A stretch of DNA of 64,000 nucleotides. Origin: Palsa-1447 sp964509885 (GTDB taxonomy: Bacteria > Verrucomicrobiota > Verrucomicrobiia > Opitutales > Opitutaceae). The DNA lies in contig CAZDZL010000012.1 in NCBI GenBank assembly GCA_964509885.1, positions 12,632 through 76,631 on the forward strand, in the 5' to 3' direction. Position numbers and translations under genes: made by a program. Positions 8,111 to 16,256 of the stretch are shown one piece after another. Numbering within the stretch: the stretch's first letter is position 1; the number at the start of each line of letters is the position of its first letter. Under the pieces are notes generated by a model. It ran no database searches and was not told where the DNA came from. It saw nothing but the letters and a program-made list of their open reading frames with translations.

Positions 8111-9445
8111 ATGACTGATGACGCCGAACTCCTCCGCCAGTACGCCGACAACCGCTCCGACGAAGCCTTTGCCGAACTCGTCCAGCGCCATGTCGATCTC
8201 GTTTACTCCGCTGCACTTAGGCGCTGCCTCGGCAACCACCACCGCGCGCAGGAGGTGACGCAGATGGTCTTCGTCGATCTCGCGCGCAAGGCCGCGGCGC
8301 TCGCCGATCATCCCGTGCTGGCTGCGTGGCTCCACCGCAGCAGCCACCTCGCCGCCCTCGACCTGGCCCGCAGGGAGGGCCGCCGACAGAAGTACGAGCG
8401 GGCGGCCGGCACCGAGGCCGAGGTCATGGGAACCGACCCGCAGGCGGTCGCCTGGGAGGAGGTCGGCCCCGTCCTCGACCAGGCGCTCGACGGGCTGAGC
8501 GAGCGCGATCGCCAGGCCATTCTCCTGCGCTTCTTCGGGAATCAACCGTTCGGCGAGGTTGGGCAGCGCCTCAGGATCTCCGAGAACGCCGCCCGGATGA
8601 GGGTGGAGAGGGCGCTCGAGACGCTCAACCGGGTCCTGGCAAGGCGCGGCATCACCTCGTCATCGGCGGCCCTGGCGGCCGCGCTTTCAAGCAACGCCGT
8701 TGTCGGCGCGCCAGCCGGCGTCGCCGCCTCGAGCGCGGCGGCCGTCGCGTCTGTCGCCGGGGGCGCAGGCCTCGGCTGGCTCGCCTTTATGAGCACATCG
8801 AAACTACCCCTTGCCGTCTGCGCCGCAGTCCTCCTGGGAGGCGCGGCTGTCGTCGGTGTCCAGGACCACTCCGCCCGGACGTCCGCCGCCGAGATCGCCG
8901 GCCTCGACGCGCAGAACGCCTCAATCCCGGGACTCGAGTCCCGACACAAGGCCCTTTCGAAGGACGACGACCTCGTGCGCAGCCTCAGGGACGAGGCTGC
9001 CTCCGTTGGCATTCTTCGGGGCCAGGTCAGGGAGCTTGAGACCGCCGCAGGCGAGGCACAGGCTGCCGCGGCCCGCAAGGGGAGCGTCCGAGCCCCCAAG
9101 CTGGACGGCAGCCAGCCCATATTCGACCTTTCTAAGCTTGACCAGCGGCCGGCCGTGCTGAGTCAGCACAGGCCCGAATACCCCCAGCAGATGATACAGG
9201 CGGGCGCCGCGGGGGAAGCCCTGGTCGACTTCGTCGTCGGGAGCGATGGCGTGGTCTACAATGCCACCGCCGTCACATCGACTGACAAGGCCTTCGCGGA
9301 CTCGGCCGTCCAAGCCGTCAGCCAATGGGTCTTCAAGCCGGGGCAGGTGGGCGGCCAGAACGTCTACACCCACATGCAGGTGCCGATCGTCTTCACGCTG
9401 TCCTCGGATCCACCGCCGCCGCCCTCGGCGGCCAGCTGGTTTTAG
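8111..9445 (+). CDS. ECF sigma factor fused to a membrane segment, coiled coil and TonB C-terminal domain
   Basis: 444 residues. Region 2 (about 10-80) contains AFAELVQRHVDLVYSAALRR and a D-x-x-Q-x-V-F-like helix. Region 4 (about 125-180) contains LSERDRQAILLRFF and a helix-turn-helix ending ENAARMRVERALETL. Next come an Ala/Ser-rich stretch, a membrane helix at about 237-257 (LAVCAAVLLGGAAVVG) and a charged helical segment at 265-325. A clear TonB_C domain closes the protein from about 345, with PEYPQQM, GEALVDFVVGSDG, AVSQWVFKPG and a PIVFTL end. The ATG at 8111 has a GGAG 9 bases upstream, favouring it over the ATG 15 bases earlier. A membrane-tethered sigma factor carrying its own periplasmic domain is implied; regulated release is inference. 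Confidence 0.85.
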   Translation: MTDDAELLRQYADNRSDEAFAELVQRHVDLVYSAALRRCLGNHHRAQEVTQMVFVDLARKAAALADHPVLAAWLHRSSHLAALDLARREGRRQKYERAAGTEAEVMGTDPQAVAWEEVGPVLDQALDGLSERDRQAILLRFFGNQPFGEVGQRLRISENAARMRVERALETLNRVLARRGITSSSAALAAALSSNAVVGAPAGVAASSAAAVASVAGGAGLGWLAFMSTSKLPLAVCAAVLLGGAAVVGVQDHSARTSAAEIAGLDAQNASIPGLESRHKALSKDDDLVRSLRDEAASVGILRGQVRELETAAGEAQAAAARKGSVRAPKLDGSQPIFDLSKLDQRPAVLSQHRPEYPQQMIQAGAAGEALVDFVVGSDGVVYNATAVTSTDKAFADSAVQAVSQWVFKPGQVGGQNVYTHMQVPIVFTLSSDPPPPPSAASWF

Positions 9446-9449
9446 CGCA

Positions 9450-10202
9450 ATGAGATCGTCGCTCAGAGCCTGGATCCTCCCCATTTCCGCCGCCCTGGTC
9501 GTCGCGATCATCGTTGTGAGAAATCGGCAAGACGCCGCCGTGCGCTCGGGCGCGCTGGAGCGAGCGCGCAGCCAGAGTCTCAAGCTGAGCGCGCTTCGCG
9601 AGGAGAACCGGCTGCTGGAATCCCACCGGTTGTCGGCGGACGAGCGAAGTCAGCTTGAGGAAAAGCACGCCGAGGCGGACGCGCTTCGGGCGCGCCTGGC
9701 GGAGCTCCAAAGGGAGGCAGCGGCGCCAAGGCCAGCGGAAGACACGATACCCGCCGGCGAATGGGCGAACTCCGGACGCGAGACTCCTCGGGCCGCGATC
9801 CTGAGCGTCCTATGGGCGGCATCCCGGGGCGACGTTGACAGCCTTGCCGGCCTTGTTGGATTTGCGCCGGATGTTCGCGCGCAGGCCGATGCCTTGTTCG
9901 CGAGGCTGCCCCCGACGTCGCAGCAGGAATACGGAAGCCCGGAGAAGGTCGTTGCGACGCTCCTCGCGGGGAACTTCCCGAAGGACGCTTCGGCGGTGGC
10001 CATATTTGCGGACAGGCAATGGGGACAGGACGCCGCGATCGCGATGCAGGTTGATCGTTCAGACGGCAACGCGCGAATTAACCAGTTCCAATTCCATCAT
10101 GGGCCCGAAGGCTGGCAACTCCTCGTCCCGGCCAGCGTGATGTCCGGGTATGAGAAGATTCTGCTCGGCGATCCGCAGCCCGCTGAATCCGGCGCACAAT
10201 AG
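9450..10202 (+). CDS. Membrane-anchored coiled-coil protein, partner of the sigma-TonB gene
   Basis: 250 residues. A short N-terminal membrane anchor (residues 6-24, WILPISAALVVAIIVV) is followed by a long coiled coil at about 30-100 rich in Leu, Glu, Arg and Ala. A globular C-terminal region at about 120-240 has no motif I recognise. It lies 4 bases behind the sigma-TonB gene and so is almost certainly co-translated. The likely topology is anchor inside the membrane with the remainder in the periplasm. It could sense or present a signal to the sigma-linked TonB domain, but that is inferred from gene order alone. Confidence 0.65.
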   Translation: MRSSLRAWILPISAALVVAIIVVRNRQDAAVRSGALERARSQSLKLSALREENRLLESHRLSADERSQLEEKHAEADALRARLAELQREAAAPRPAEDTIPAGEWANSGRETPRAAILSVLWAASRGDVDSLAGLVGFAPDVRAQADALFARLPPTSQQEYGSPEKVVATLLAGNFPKDASAVAIFADRQWGQDAAIAMQVDRSDGNARINQFQFHHGPEGWQLLVPASVMSGYEKILLGDPQPAESGAQ

Positions 10203-10320
10203 GCTTTCCCTGGGAATCGAACGACTCCCCGCGGGCTCCCTGAAGGCTGCGTCTAGCCGCCGGGAAGGGGGGGAGAAGACCCCATTGGAGGGTGCGCCCA
10301 AAGAGGTTAAGCTTCCTACA

Positions 10321-10476
10321 ATGAATACACTCCTCCTGGTTATCGTTCTTCTCCTCCTGTTCGGTGGCGGCGGCTTCTATGTCGGCGGACCCGCCTACGG
10401 CGGCGGAGGCCTAGGTCTCGTCCTCCTGATCTGCCTCATCATCTTTCTCTTCGGCGGATTCCGAGCGAAGAACTGA
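10321..10476 (+). CDS. DUF3309-like small membrane protein, 51 aa
   Basis: Two hydrophobic helices (residues 2-15 and 30-46) are separated by a Gly/Tyr hinge (GGPAYGGGG). Length, Leu/Ile-rich start and Gly hinge match the DUF3309 peptide family seen in many soil and aquatic bacteria. The function is unknown. A GGGG-rich segment with ACCCCATT lies 30-50 bases upstream and resembles other upstream motifs in this window. The gene is followed at once by a decayed small gene. Confidence 0.6.
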   Translation: MNTLLLVIVLLLLFGGGGFYVGGPAYGGGGLGLVLLICLIIFLFGGFRAKN

Positions 10477-10477
10477 T

Positions 10478-10688
10478 CTGAAGTCCCAGATCAAGCGGCC
10501 CGGGCTCGACCATCGCCACCGCGACCTGTCGGGGCAGATCGAGAGGAAGCACGGCAACACGCTCCTGAAGGCCCTGCGCAAGCAGTACGGACAGCACGTA
10601 GCCCCGGGGCCCCCGCAGTGACATGATGCTGAAGACTCTGCGCGCCGAGGTGAGCGGCAAGAGCCTGAGCCGGATTCTGAAAGGGTAG
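10478..10688 (+). pseudogene. Remnant of a small conserved basic protein gene (frameshifted, no start)
   Basis: One frame reads DHRHRDLSGQIERKHGNT, then LRKQYGQHVAPG, and stops at a TGA near 10619. A second frame continues SDMMLKTLRAEVSGKSLSRI to a stop at 10686-10688. Joined, these resemble the roughly 60-residue HRD-x-x-GQI-x-x-K-x-x-x-T-x-x-x-TLR-x-x-YG family (unnamed, recalled from other proteobacterial genomes). A one-base shift in the C/G-rich run around 10605-10618 would restore it, but the first frame has no ATG, GTG or TTG after the preceding in-frame stop. Decay is more likely than a pure sequencing slip. Confidence 0.5.
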
Positions 10689-10761
10689 CGTGCCTTGCGC
10701 GGAAGGTTCCCGCGCCGCCTTCGCTTTGACATCGCGTCTAGCGGCCCACAGAAGTGGCGCG

Positions 10762-13398
10762 ATGCCGGCTCGCGAGAAAGAGGATCCCCATGCTACCCGT
10801 TGCAGGCGTCCCAGGGTAGAGCCGACCCTGAACCCCGCTGCGGCACCCTTCAGGCGACTTCTGCGTCTGCTTGCCACGCCCGTTCTCGCTGCGGGCCTTT
10901 GGGGCTCGGAACCGCCCCGGGCGCTCCTCGTCCAGCCGGGCGGGGCCGACGGTGCGCCGATCGCCGCCACGCGCGCGAGGCCCCTGGACACCCTCGTCGT
11001 GGACTCCGAGGGCACCGGCACGCTCGAGGTCCGCGACGGCAGCAACAGGGTCTATTTCACGGCGCCGGCCGGAAAGCCCGCTACCTTCAGGGCGGGGGGC
11101 GCCCTGGGTGTGCAGACGGTGGTCCTTCGCGGGAGCGACGGCGCCGTCACCGCCAAGGCGTCATTCACGCTCGACGCGGAGACGGCCGTCGACGATGGCG
11201 GGAAGTACCGCGACATGTTCGACCTCTTCCGAAACGGCATGAGGTCCGACTATCCCACGGGCGTCGAGACGGTCGATTGGAACGGGCGCACCTACCACAT
11301 GTTCGTGAACTGGGTGCTCGACAACTACCACACGGCGAAGGGCATGAGGTACTTCAGCCCGTACGGCACGGAGTTCGTGGACATGATGCGCGAGGCCCAG
11401 CGGGAGGACGGCATGATCTGGAGCAACCTGAACCTGAACAACGCCGTCGATTACTATAAGACCGCATACGGCCCCTTCGGCTACGTCAGGAGGATTGGCG
11501 ACCGCTACTTCGTGCGGCAGCCGGCCGAGAACCACCCCGAATACGTCTACACGAGCACGATCTACCAAACATGGAAGGCATGCGGCGACGACGCCTGGAT
11601 GCGCGGCAGCCTCGCCTCGGCGATGCGGGCGCTCGACTACTGCGTCACGGACCCCGCGCGCTGGAGCCAGCGCTTCCAGCTTCTGAAGCGGGTCTACACG
11701 ATAGATTCGTGGGATTTCCAGGTCGACGACGCCTACACACCGGACATCGGGCTCACCAACACGATGCTGATCGACCCGAACAAGTCGAAGTTCGGCGTGT
11801 TCTTCGGGGACAACGTGTACTACGCGGCCGCCTGCGAGGAGCTCGCCGAGATGCTGGCGCACAGCGGCGACGCGGCCAACGCCTCGAAATACCTTGGCCG
11901 CGCCGCGGGGATCCGCGAGCGCCTGGACGCGCTCTCCTGGAACGGGCGCTTCTTCACGCACTTCATCGACGAGGACCCGGGCGTGAAGCGGGACCTCGGG
12001 GTGGACGAGAGGTCCCAGATCGCCCAGGGCAACGCCTACGCGCTGAACCGGGGCGTCCGCCCCGACCAGGCCGCAGCCATCATCAGGACCTACATGGACC
12101 TGAAAGAGCGCCTGCCGGTGGGCTCGCCGGGCGAGTGGTATGCGATCTACCCGCCCTTTGCCCGCGGCTTCGGAAGGCACGACGAGGTGTGGCAGTACAT
12201 GAACGGCGGCGTCGGCGGCCACGTCGCCGGGGAGCTCGCGCGCGGGGCGCTGGCGAACGGCTTCGAGGCCTACGGCCGCGACATCCTTGGGCGCCTTGCC
12301 GACCTCGGCCGCCTGCACGGCAACAAGATCTCGTTCGCGTACACGGGATCGATCCCTCCGCCGCCGCCTCCGCCGCACTACACGCCGATCGACCTCTCCG
12401 CGCTGGCGAACATGGACATCGAGGACAGGGGAGGGCCGGGAGCGCTGCGCTGGATGGAAATGGAGAAGAAGGGGGACGACATCCGCGGTCTGCCCCGGGG
12501 CGACCAGCGCTTCGCCGGGATAGACTTCAAGGTTGCGGATCCCGAGACAAACCAGCGCCGCGCCGCCGTTGCCGTTTCCCACAGGAAGGGGCTGCCGGCC
12601 TCCGTCGACGTGCCCATCAACGCGACAGCCGGCTGCGTCTACCTCCTGCACACGTCGACCAAGCCCTCCTCCGAGAATGTCTGCGGAAGCGTCGCCTTCG
12701 TCTACGCCGACGGGACGCGCCAGGTCCAGTACCTCATGATGGGCCGGCAGCTGACGTTCTGGTGGTTCCCGGAGCTGAGCACCGCGTTCTCAGGCGTCGC
12801 GTGGCACGGCCCGAGCCCCGTCAGCGCGGACGTGGGCCTGTCCTGGTGCGCCGTCGACAATCCGCACCCCGAGCGGAGCATTGCTTCCCTGCGATTCACG
12901 GCGCCGGATGACGACGGAATCTACGCGCTTGCCGGCGTGACGCTCGCCGACCGGGCGCACTACGTCCCGCCGGATCCCGTCTCCTATGGGGGCCCCGACA
13001 ACTGGGCGGCCGCGACAGCGATGGCCGCGCTCATCGAGGGATTGGCGGGCGTCACCGACGGCCCGCGAAGCGAGGCCTTTTCGCATCCCGCCGTGTCGCC
13101 GCGCTGGGATCCGTCGACACCCAGGGATGTGCGCGTGACCGTCCGCTACCCGGCATCGAAGGGCTATGTGGCCTACCGCCTCGTGGACGACGCCGCGGGC
13201 AGGTCGATCACGGTGACGCTGACCGGGAGCGGGGAGGCCTTCGACGCCCACGTCCTCCTGCCGGAGGGCGTGGAGACGGCGAAGTCCGTGGAACGGGACG
13301 GGGTGGCGACGCCCTTCGCCGTGAGCCGCATCCAGGCGTCGACCTACGTGGACCTCAGTCTCGGCGGCGGGGTGGTCACGGCATGCATCCGGTACTGA
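10762..13398 (+). CDS. Large exported six-hairpin glycosidase-like protein, 878 aa
   Basis: An Arg-rich start and hydrophobic stretch at about residues 32-47 suggest export, though the exact start is uncertain. A beta-rich N-terminal part (50-140) precedes an alpha-helical barrel region with repeated acidic/aromatic segments: SNLNLNNAVDYY, YTIDSWDFQVDD, FFGDNVYYAAACEE, QIAQGNAYALNRGV and YMNGGVGGHVAGELARGA. This helix-pair layout is that of six-hairpin glycosidases (GH15/37/63/78/94-like). A proline run near residue 535 links to a C-terminal beta-sandwich with HPERSIASLRFTA. The catalytic acids and CAZy family are not assignable by eye. It overlaps the next gene by 16 bases. Confidence 0.65.
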   Translation: MPAREKEDPHATRCRRPRVEPTLNPAAAPFRRLLRLLATPVLAAGLWGSEPPRALLVQPGGADGAPIAATRARPLDTLVVDSEGTGTLEVRDGSNRVYFTAPAGKPATFRAGGALGVQTVVLRGSDGAVTAKASFTLDAETAVDDGGKYRDMFDLFRNGMRSDYPTGVETVDWNGRTYHMFVNWVLDNYHTAKGMRYFSPYGTEFVDMMREAQREDGMIWSNLNLNNAVDYYKTAYGPFGYVRRIGDRYFVRQPAENHPEYVYTSTIYQTWKACGDDAWMRGSLASAMRALDYCVTDPARWSQRFQLLKRVYTIDSWDFQVDDAYTPDIGLTNTMLIDPNKSKFGVFFGDNVYYAAACEELAEMLAHSGDAANASKYLGRAAGIRERLDALSWNGRFFTHFIDEDPGVKRDLGVDERSQIAQGNAYALNRGVRPDQAAAIIRTYMDLKERLPVGSPGEWYAIYPPFARGFGRHDEVWQYMNGGVGGHVAGELARGALANGFEAYGRDILGRLADLGRLHGNKISFAYTGSIPPPPPPPHYTPIDLSALANMDIEDRGGPGALRWMEMEKKGDDIRGLPRGDQRFAGIDFKVADPETNQRRAAVAVSHRKGLPASVDVPINATAGCVYLLHTSTKPSSENVCGSVAFVYADGTRQVQYLMMGRQLTFWWFPELSTAFSGVAWHGPSPVSADVGLSWCAVDNPHPERSIASLRFTAPDDDGIYALAGVTLADRAHYVPPDPVSYGGPDNWAAATAMAALIEGLAGVTDGPRSEAFSHPAVSPRWDPSTPRDVRVTVRYPASKGYVAYRLVDDAAGRSITVTLTGSGEAFDAHVLLPEGVETAKSVERDGVATPFAVSRIQASTYVDLSLGGGVVTACIRY

Positions 13399-13898
13399 CG
13401 TTCAGCGCGGTCATCCGCATCCGGGGCGCCAACCCGTACGTGCTCGTCAGCGCCCCGCGCGCGAAGGCGCTCAAGCCCGGATGGAGGAAGCCCCTTCCCG
13501 TGCGGGTGCGGGTCAACGGGAAGCCCGGGAAGCCATGGCGCATCAACATGATGCCAGCGGGAGACGGAACGTTCTACCTTTACCTCCATGGCAGGCTCCG
13601 GAAGGTCTCCTGCACCGGAGTGGGCGACCGCGTGAAGGTAGAGATCGCCTTCGATGCGGACTATGCCGGCGGTCCGGAGCATCCGCTGCCCCTGTGGTTC
13701 GACGATGCGCTCACCGCCGCTCCCACGGCCAGGGAGAACTGGGAGGCCCTCGCCCCGAGCCGGAAAAAGGAGATCGTCCGCTACTTTGTGAGCCTCAAGT
13801 CGCCCGCGGCACGGCAGCGAAACCTCGCGCGGGCGATGAGCGCCCTCTCGGGAGAGAGGGCCCGCTTCATGGCTCGCTCGTGGGGGAGCGGGGCGTAG
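13383..13898 (+). CDS. DUF1905 plus OmdA/YdeI-type protein
   Basis: 171 residues. The N-terminal beta-barrel-like DUF1905 region (about 8-95) includes VLVSAPRAKAL, VRVNGKPGKPWRINMMP and GTFYLYLHGRLRK. The C-terminal part at about 108-165 carries the YdeI/OmpD-associated motif, LTAAPTARENWEALAPSRKK, followed by K-S-P-A-A-R-Q-R-N and a final helix. These proteins are linked to cationic peptide and bacteriocin tolerance in some bacteria; the mechanism is unclear. It overlaps the glycosidase gene end, so it may be translationally coupled by chance. Confidence 0.75.
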   Translation: MHPVLTFSAVIRIRGANPYVLVSAPRAKALKPGWRKPLPVRVRVNGKPGKPWRINMMPAGDGTFYLYLHGRLRKVSCTGVGDRVKVEIAFDADYAGGPEHPLPLWFDDALTAAPTARENWEALAPSRKKEIVRYFVSLKSPAARQRNLARAMSALSGERARFMARSWGSGA

Positions 13899-14003
13899 CC
13901 GCGCCCCGGGTCGACGTTCGCTCACGCAGGGCGCGCTCCGCGGGCCCATTCCCTGATTCCGGCTTGACGCGAAGTCTATTAGTATCACAATGCAGTTTTA
14001 ATC

Positions 14004-14336
14004 ATGCTTGGGGAATTCGAATACATGCTCATCACCGCGGCCGCCGGGCTGGGCGAGAAGGCGTACGGAGCAGCGATCCGCGAGGAGATTGAGTCGGCCA
14101 CGAAGCGCAGCTGCTCCATCGGGGCGCTCTACACGACGATCGATCGGCTGGAATCGAAGGGCCTCCTCAAGACATGGATGGGGGAGGCCACGGCGCGGCG
14201 CGGAGGTAGGGCCAAGCGCATGGTCCAGGTGACCCCGGCCGGCATGCGCGCGGCCAGGGAATTTTATACGGCGGTCGCCCGGGTGAGCCGTGGCGCGACA
14301 TGGGCGCCTGCGCCGGGGGAGGGCGCGGCCTCTTGA
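14004..14336 (+). CDS. PadR family transcriptional regulator
   Basis: 110 residues of winged-helix DNA-binding protein. The N-terminal MLGEFEYMLITAAAGLG and AYGAAIREEIE are followed by the recognition helix region CSIGALYTTIDRLESKGLL and the wing RRGGRAKRMVQVTPAG, all typical of PadR. The C-terminal dimerisation helix is short. An AT-rich patch with TTGACG (13964-13969) lies upstream and may be its -35 box. It overlaps the membrane-protein gene downstream, so it most likely represses this operon until an unknown ligand binds. Confidence 0.88.
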   Translation: MLGEFEYMLITAAAGLGEKAYGAAIREEIESATKRSCSIGALYTTIDRLESKGLLKTWMGEATARRGGRAKRMVQVTPAGMRAAREFYTAVARVSRGATWAPAPGEGAAS

Positions 14337-15082
14337 ACATTTCCTGGCGCATGGTGGAGATGGCCGCAGGCCTGCTTGAGCCGAAGGAGCGCGAGGTGGT
14401 CCTCGGCGACATGCAAGAGGGCGGCGAGGCCTCCTGGCGCGGCGTTCCCGAGGTGCTGGGCCTCTACATTCGGCGCCAAGCCCTGCTGTGGAGGAACTGG
14501 CAGCCGTGGCTGGCAGCCTTCGGCGTCGCCCTGCCGACCAGCTTCCTCCTCATGGGTTTCTCGCTCTCGGTCAGCTATGAATTCCTGCGCTTTGCGGGGC
14601 CGCAGGGGGAACCTGGACGGGCGATGGACCCGTCGCTCCCCGTTTTTGCCGGCAATCTCCTCCTTCTCGTGGGCTGGGCCTGGGCGGGCGGCTTCGTTGT
14701 CGGATCGCTGTCGCGCCGAACCCTTTGGGCGAGCCTGATTTCATATGGCACGCCGTGCCTATTCTGCCTCTCGCGCTTTCACCACCATTCCCCGTCACGC
14801 TACTGCCTGCTCGTGTTCGTCCCGCCGGCGGCCGTGGGCGTGCTCCAGGGCCTGCGAATTTCCAGGCTAAGGTTGAGTACCGCCCTGGCGGCCGCCCTGC
14901 TCCTGACCGCCCTGGCGCTACCCCCGCGCCGCGAGGCCGGAGAACGCTGGTGGAGTCCACGGGCCTGGGTTCTGAATTCTGCCCTGACCTGGCCCGCGTG
15001 GCTACTCGTCGCCACCGCCCGAAGGACGGGGACGCCATCCGCGCAGGACTCGCTGCGCGAGAGCCCGGGATCAATCATATGA
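14333..15082 (+). CDS. Polytopic membrane protein downstream of PadR
   Basis: About 249 residues from a TTG that overlaps the PadR stop (TTGA) and has a GGGGGAGGG run 10-20 bases upstream. ATG starts at 14300 or 14351 are alternatives. The first 60 residues are soluble and carry LLEPKEREVVLGDMQEGG, similar to the prefix domain seen before MacB-like permeases in PadR-controlled operons. Five to six membrane helices follow, but no ABC permease core is present. The function is unknown. It overlaps the esterase-like gene by four bases. Confidence 0.6.
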   Translation: MNISWRMVEMAAGLLEPKEREVVLGDMQEGGEASWRGVPEVLGLYIRRQALLWRNWQPWLAAFGVALPTSFLLMGFSLSVSYEFLRFAGPQGEPGRAMDPSLPVFAGNLLLLVGWAWAGGFVVGSLSRRTLWASLISYGTPCLFCLSRFHHHSPSRYCLLVFVPPAAVGVLQGLRISRLRLSTALAAALLLTALALPPRREAGERWWSPRAWVLNSALTWPAWLLVATARRTGTPSAQDSLRESPGSII

Positions 15083-16143
15083 AACCCACTCGAATCCTTG
15101 CCGGGCTCCTCGCGGGCGCGGCAACCTTAGGAAGTCTCGGGATCGCCGCGCCCTCGGGAAGCCAGGTGATCGGCAGGGAGCTGATTTCCGAGAGCATCTC
15201 CCACAGCAAGATAGGAACGGACCCCGTGCGCAGGATGGCGGTCTACCTTCCCGCCGGCTATGACCAGGAGCCCGGGCGCTTCCCGGTGATATACTTCCTG
15301 CCGAATCCGTTCGGAAGCTACCGCGCCTATTTTGACGAGCGCGGTGCCCAGGGCCTGTTCGACAAGGCCATTTCCAAGGGCGTCATTGGCCGGTTCATAC
15401 TCGTCTGCGTGGACATGAATACGCCCATCGGTTGCTCCTGGTATGTCAATTCCCCTGCGACGGGCAACTGGGAGGATTTCGCGATCAAGGAGCTTGTGCC
15501 CTACATTGACGCGAATTTCAGGACGATTCCCAGCAGGGACTCGCGCGGCATCGTGGGCGATTTCATGGGCGGCTACGGCGCGATGCGCCTGGGGATGGAG
15601 CACCCGGATGTGTTCGGGGCGGTCTACGCGCTGCACCCGGTCGGGACCGGATCCGGCGTTCAACCCTTGGTCATGCGCCCCAACTGGGACACCCTTGCCA
15701 AAGCCACCTCGCTCGAGGACTCGAGGAAGGATGGGTTCACCCAGATATTCACCGCGATATTCCAGGCGCACCTGCCGAATCCTGAAAATCCGCCGCTGTA
15801 TGTTGACCTGCCGGAGCACAAGCTGGGGGACCAGATGGTCGTCGACTCGAAGCTGATGGCTCGCCTGCGCAACAACTTCTTCATTGAGTCGCTGGTCCCG
15901 GAGTACGCCGACAACCTCAAATCCCTCCGAGGACTCAAGTTCGACTGGTCCCGCGCGGACCAGAACCAAGACCACATCTACGCCAATCAGGCGCTGACCC
16001 ATAAGCTCAATGAGTTTGGCGTCGTCCACGAGGCCGAGGAGTACAATGGCAACTGGGGCGAGGCAAACTGGGGAGAGGCGGGGCGCGTCTACTCGGAAGT
16101 CCTGCCCTTTTTCAGCAGGCATCTTGTGTTCGATGGGAGCTAG
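15079..16143 (+). CDS. Exported esterase-D-like alpha/beta hydrolase lacking the nucleophile serine
   Basis: 354 residues with a signal peptide at 1-30. The fold is that of esterase D/antigen 85-like hydrolases: VYLPAGYD, FPVIYFLPNP, oxyanion-side FILVCVDMN, then KELVPYIDANFRTI before the nucleophile elbow. The elbow reads G-D-F-M-G-G-Y-G-A-M at 160-169, where active homologues have G-H-S-M-G-G. Phe162 (codon TTC at 15562-15564) replaces the catalytic Ser and Asp161 replaces His. The rest is well conserved, so a non-catalytic binding or structural role is plausible. It is last in the PadR operon. Confidence 0.78.
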   Translation: MKPTRILAGLLAGAATLGSLGIAAPSGSQVIGRELISESISHSKIGTDPVRRMAVYLPAGYDQEPGRFPVIYFLPNPFGSYRAYFDERGAQGLFDKAISKGVIGRFILVCVDMNTPIGCSWYVNSPATGNWEDFAIKELVPYIDANFRTIPSRDSRGIVGDFMGGYGAMRLGMEHPDVFGAVYALHPVGTGSGVQPLVMRPNWDTLAKATSLEDSRKDGFTQIFTAIFQAHLPNPENPPLYVDLPEHKLGDQMVVDSKLMARLRNNFFIESLVPEYADNLKSLRGLKFDWSRADQNQDHIYANQALTHKLNEFGVVHEAEEYNGNWGEANWGEAGRVYSEVLPFFSRHLVFDGS

Positions 16144-16256
16144 TTGACGTCCGGGCCAGCAGTACACTCATTCAACGGGGTGCCGATACGGCGCGCGATA
16201 GGAGCCAGTGAGCCGGGCCTCACCCCCCATGGCACACCAGCTGCTCCCCGTCTCAT

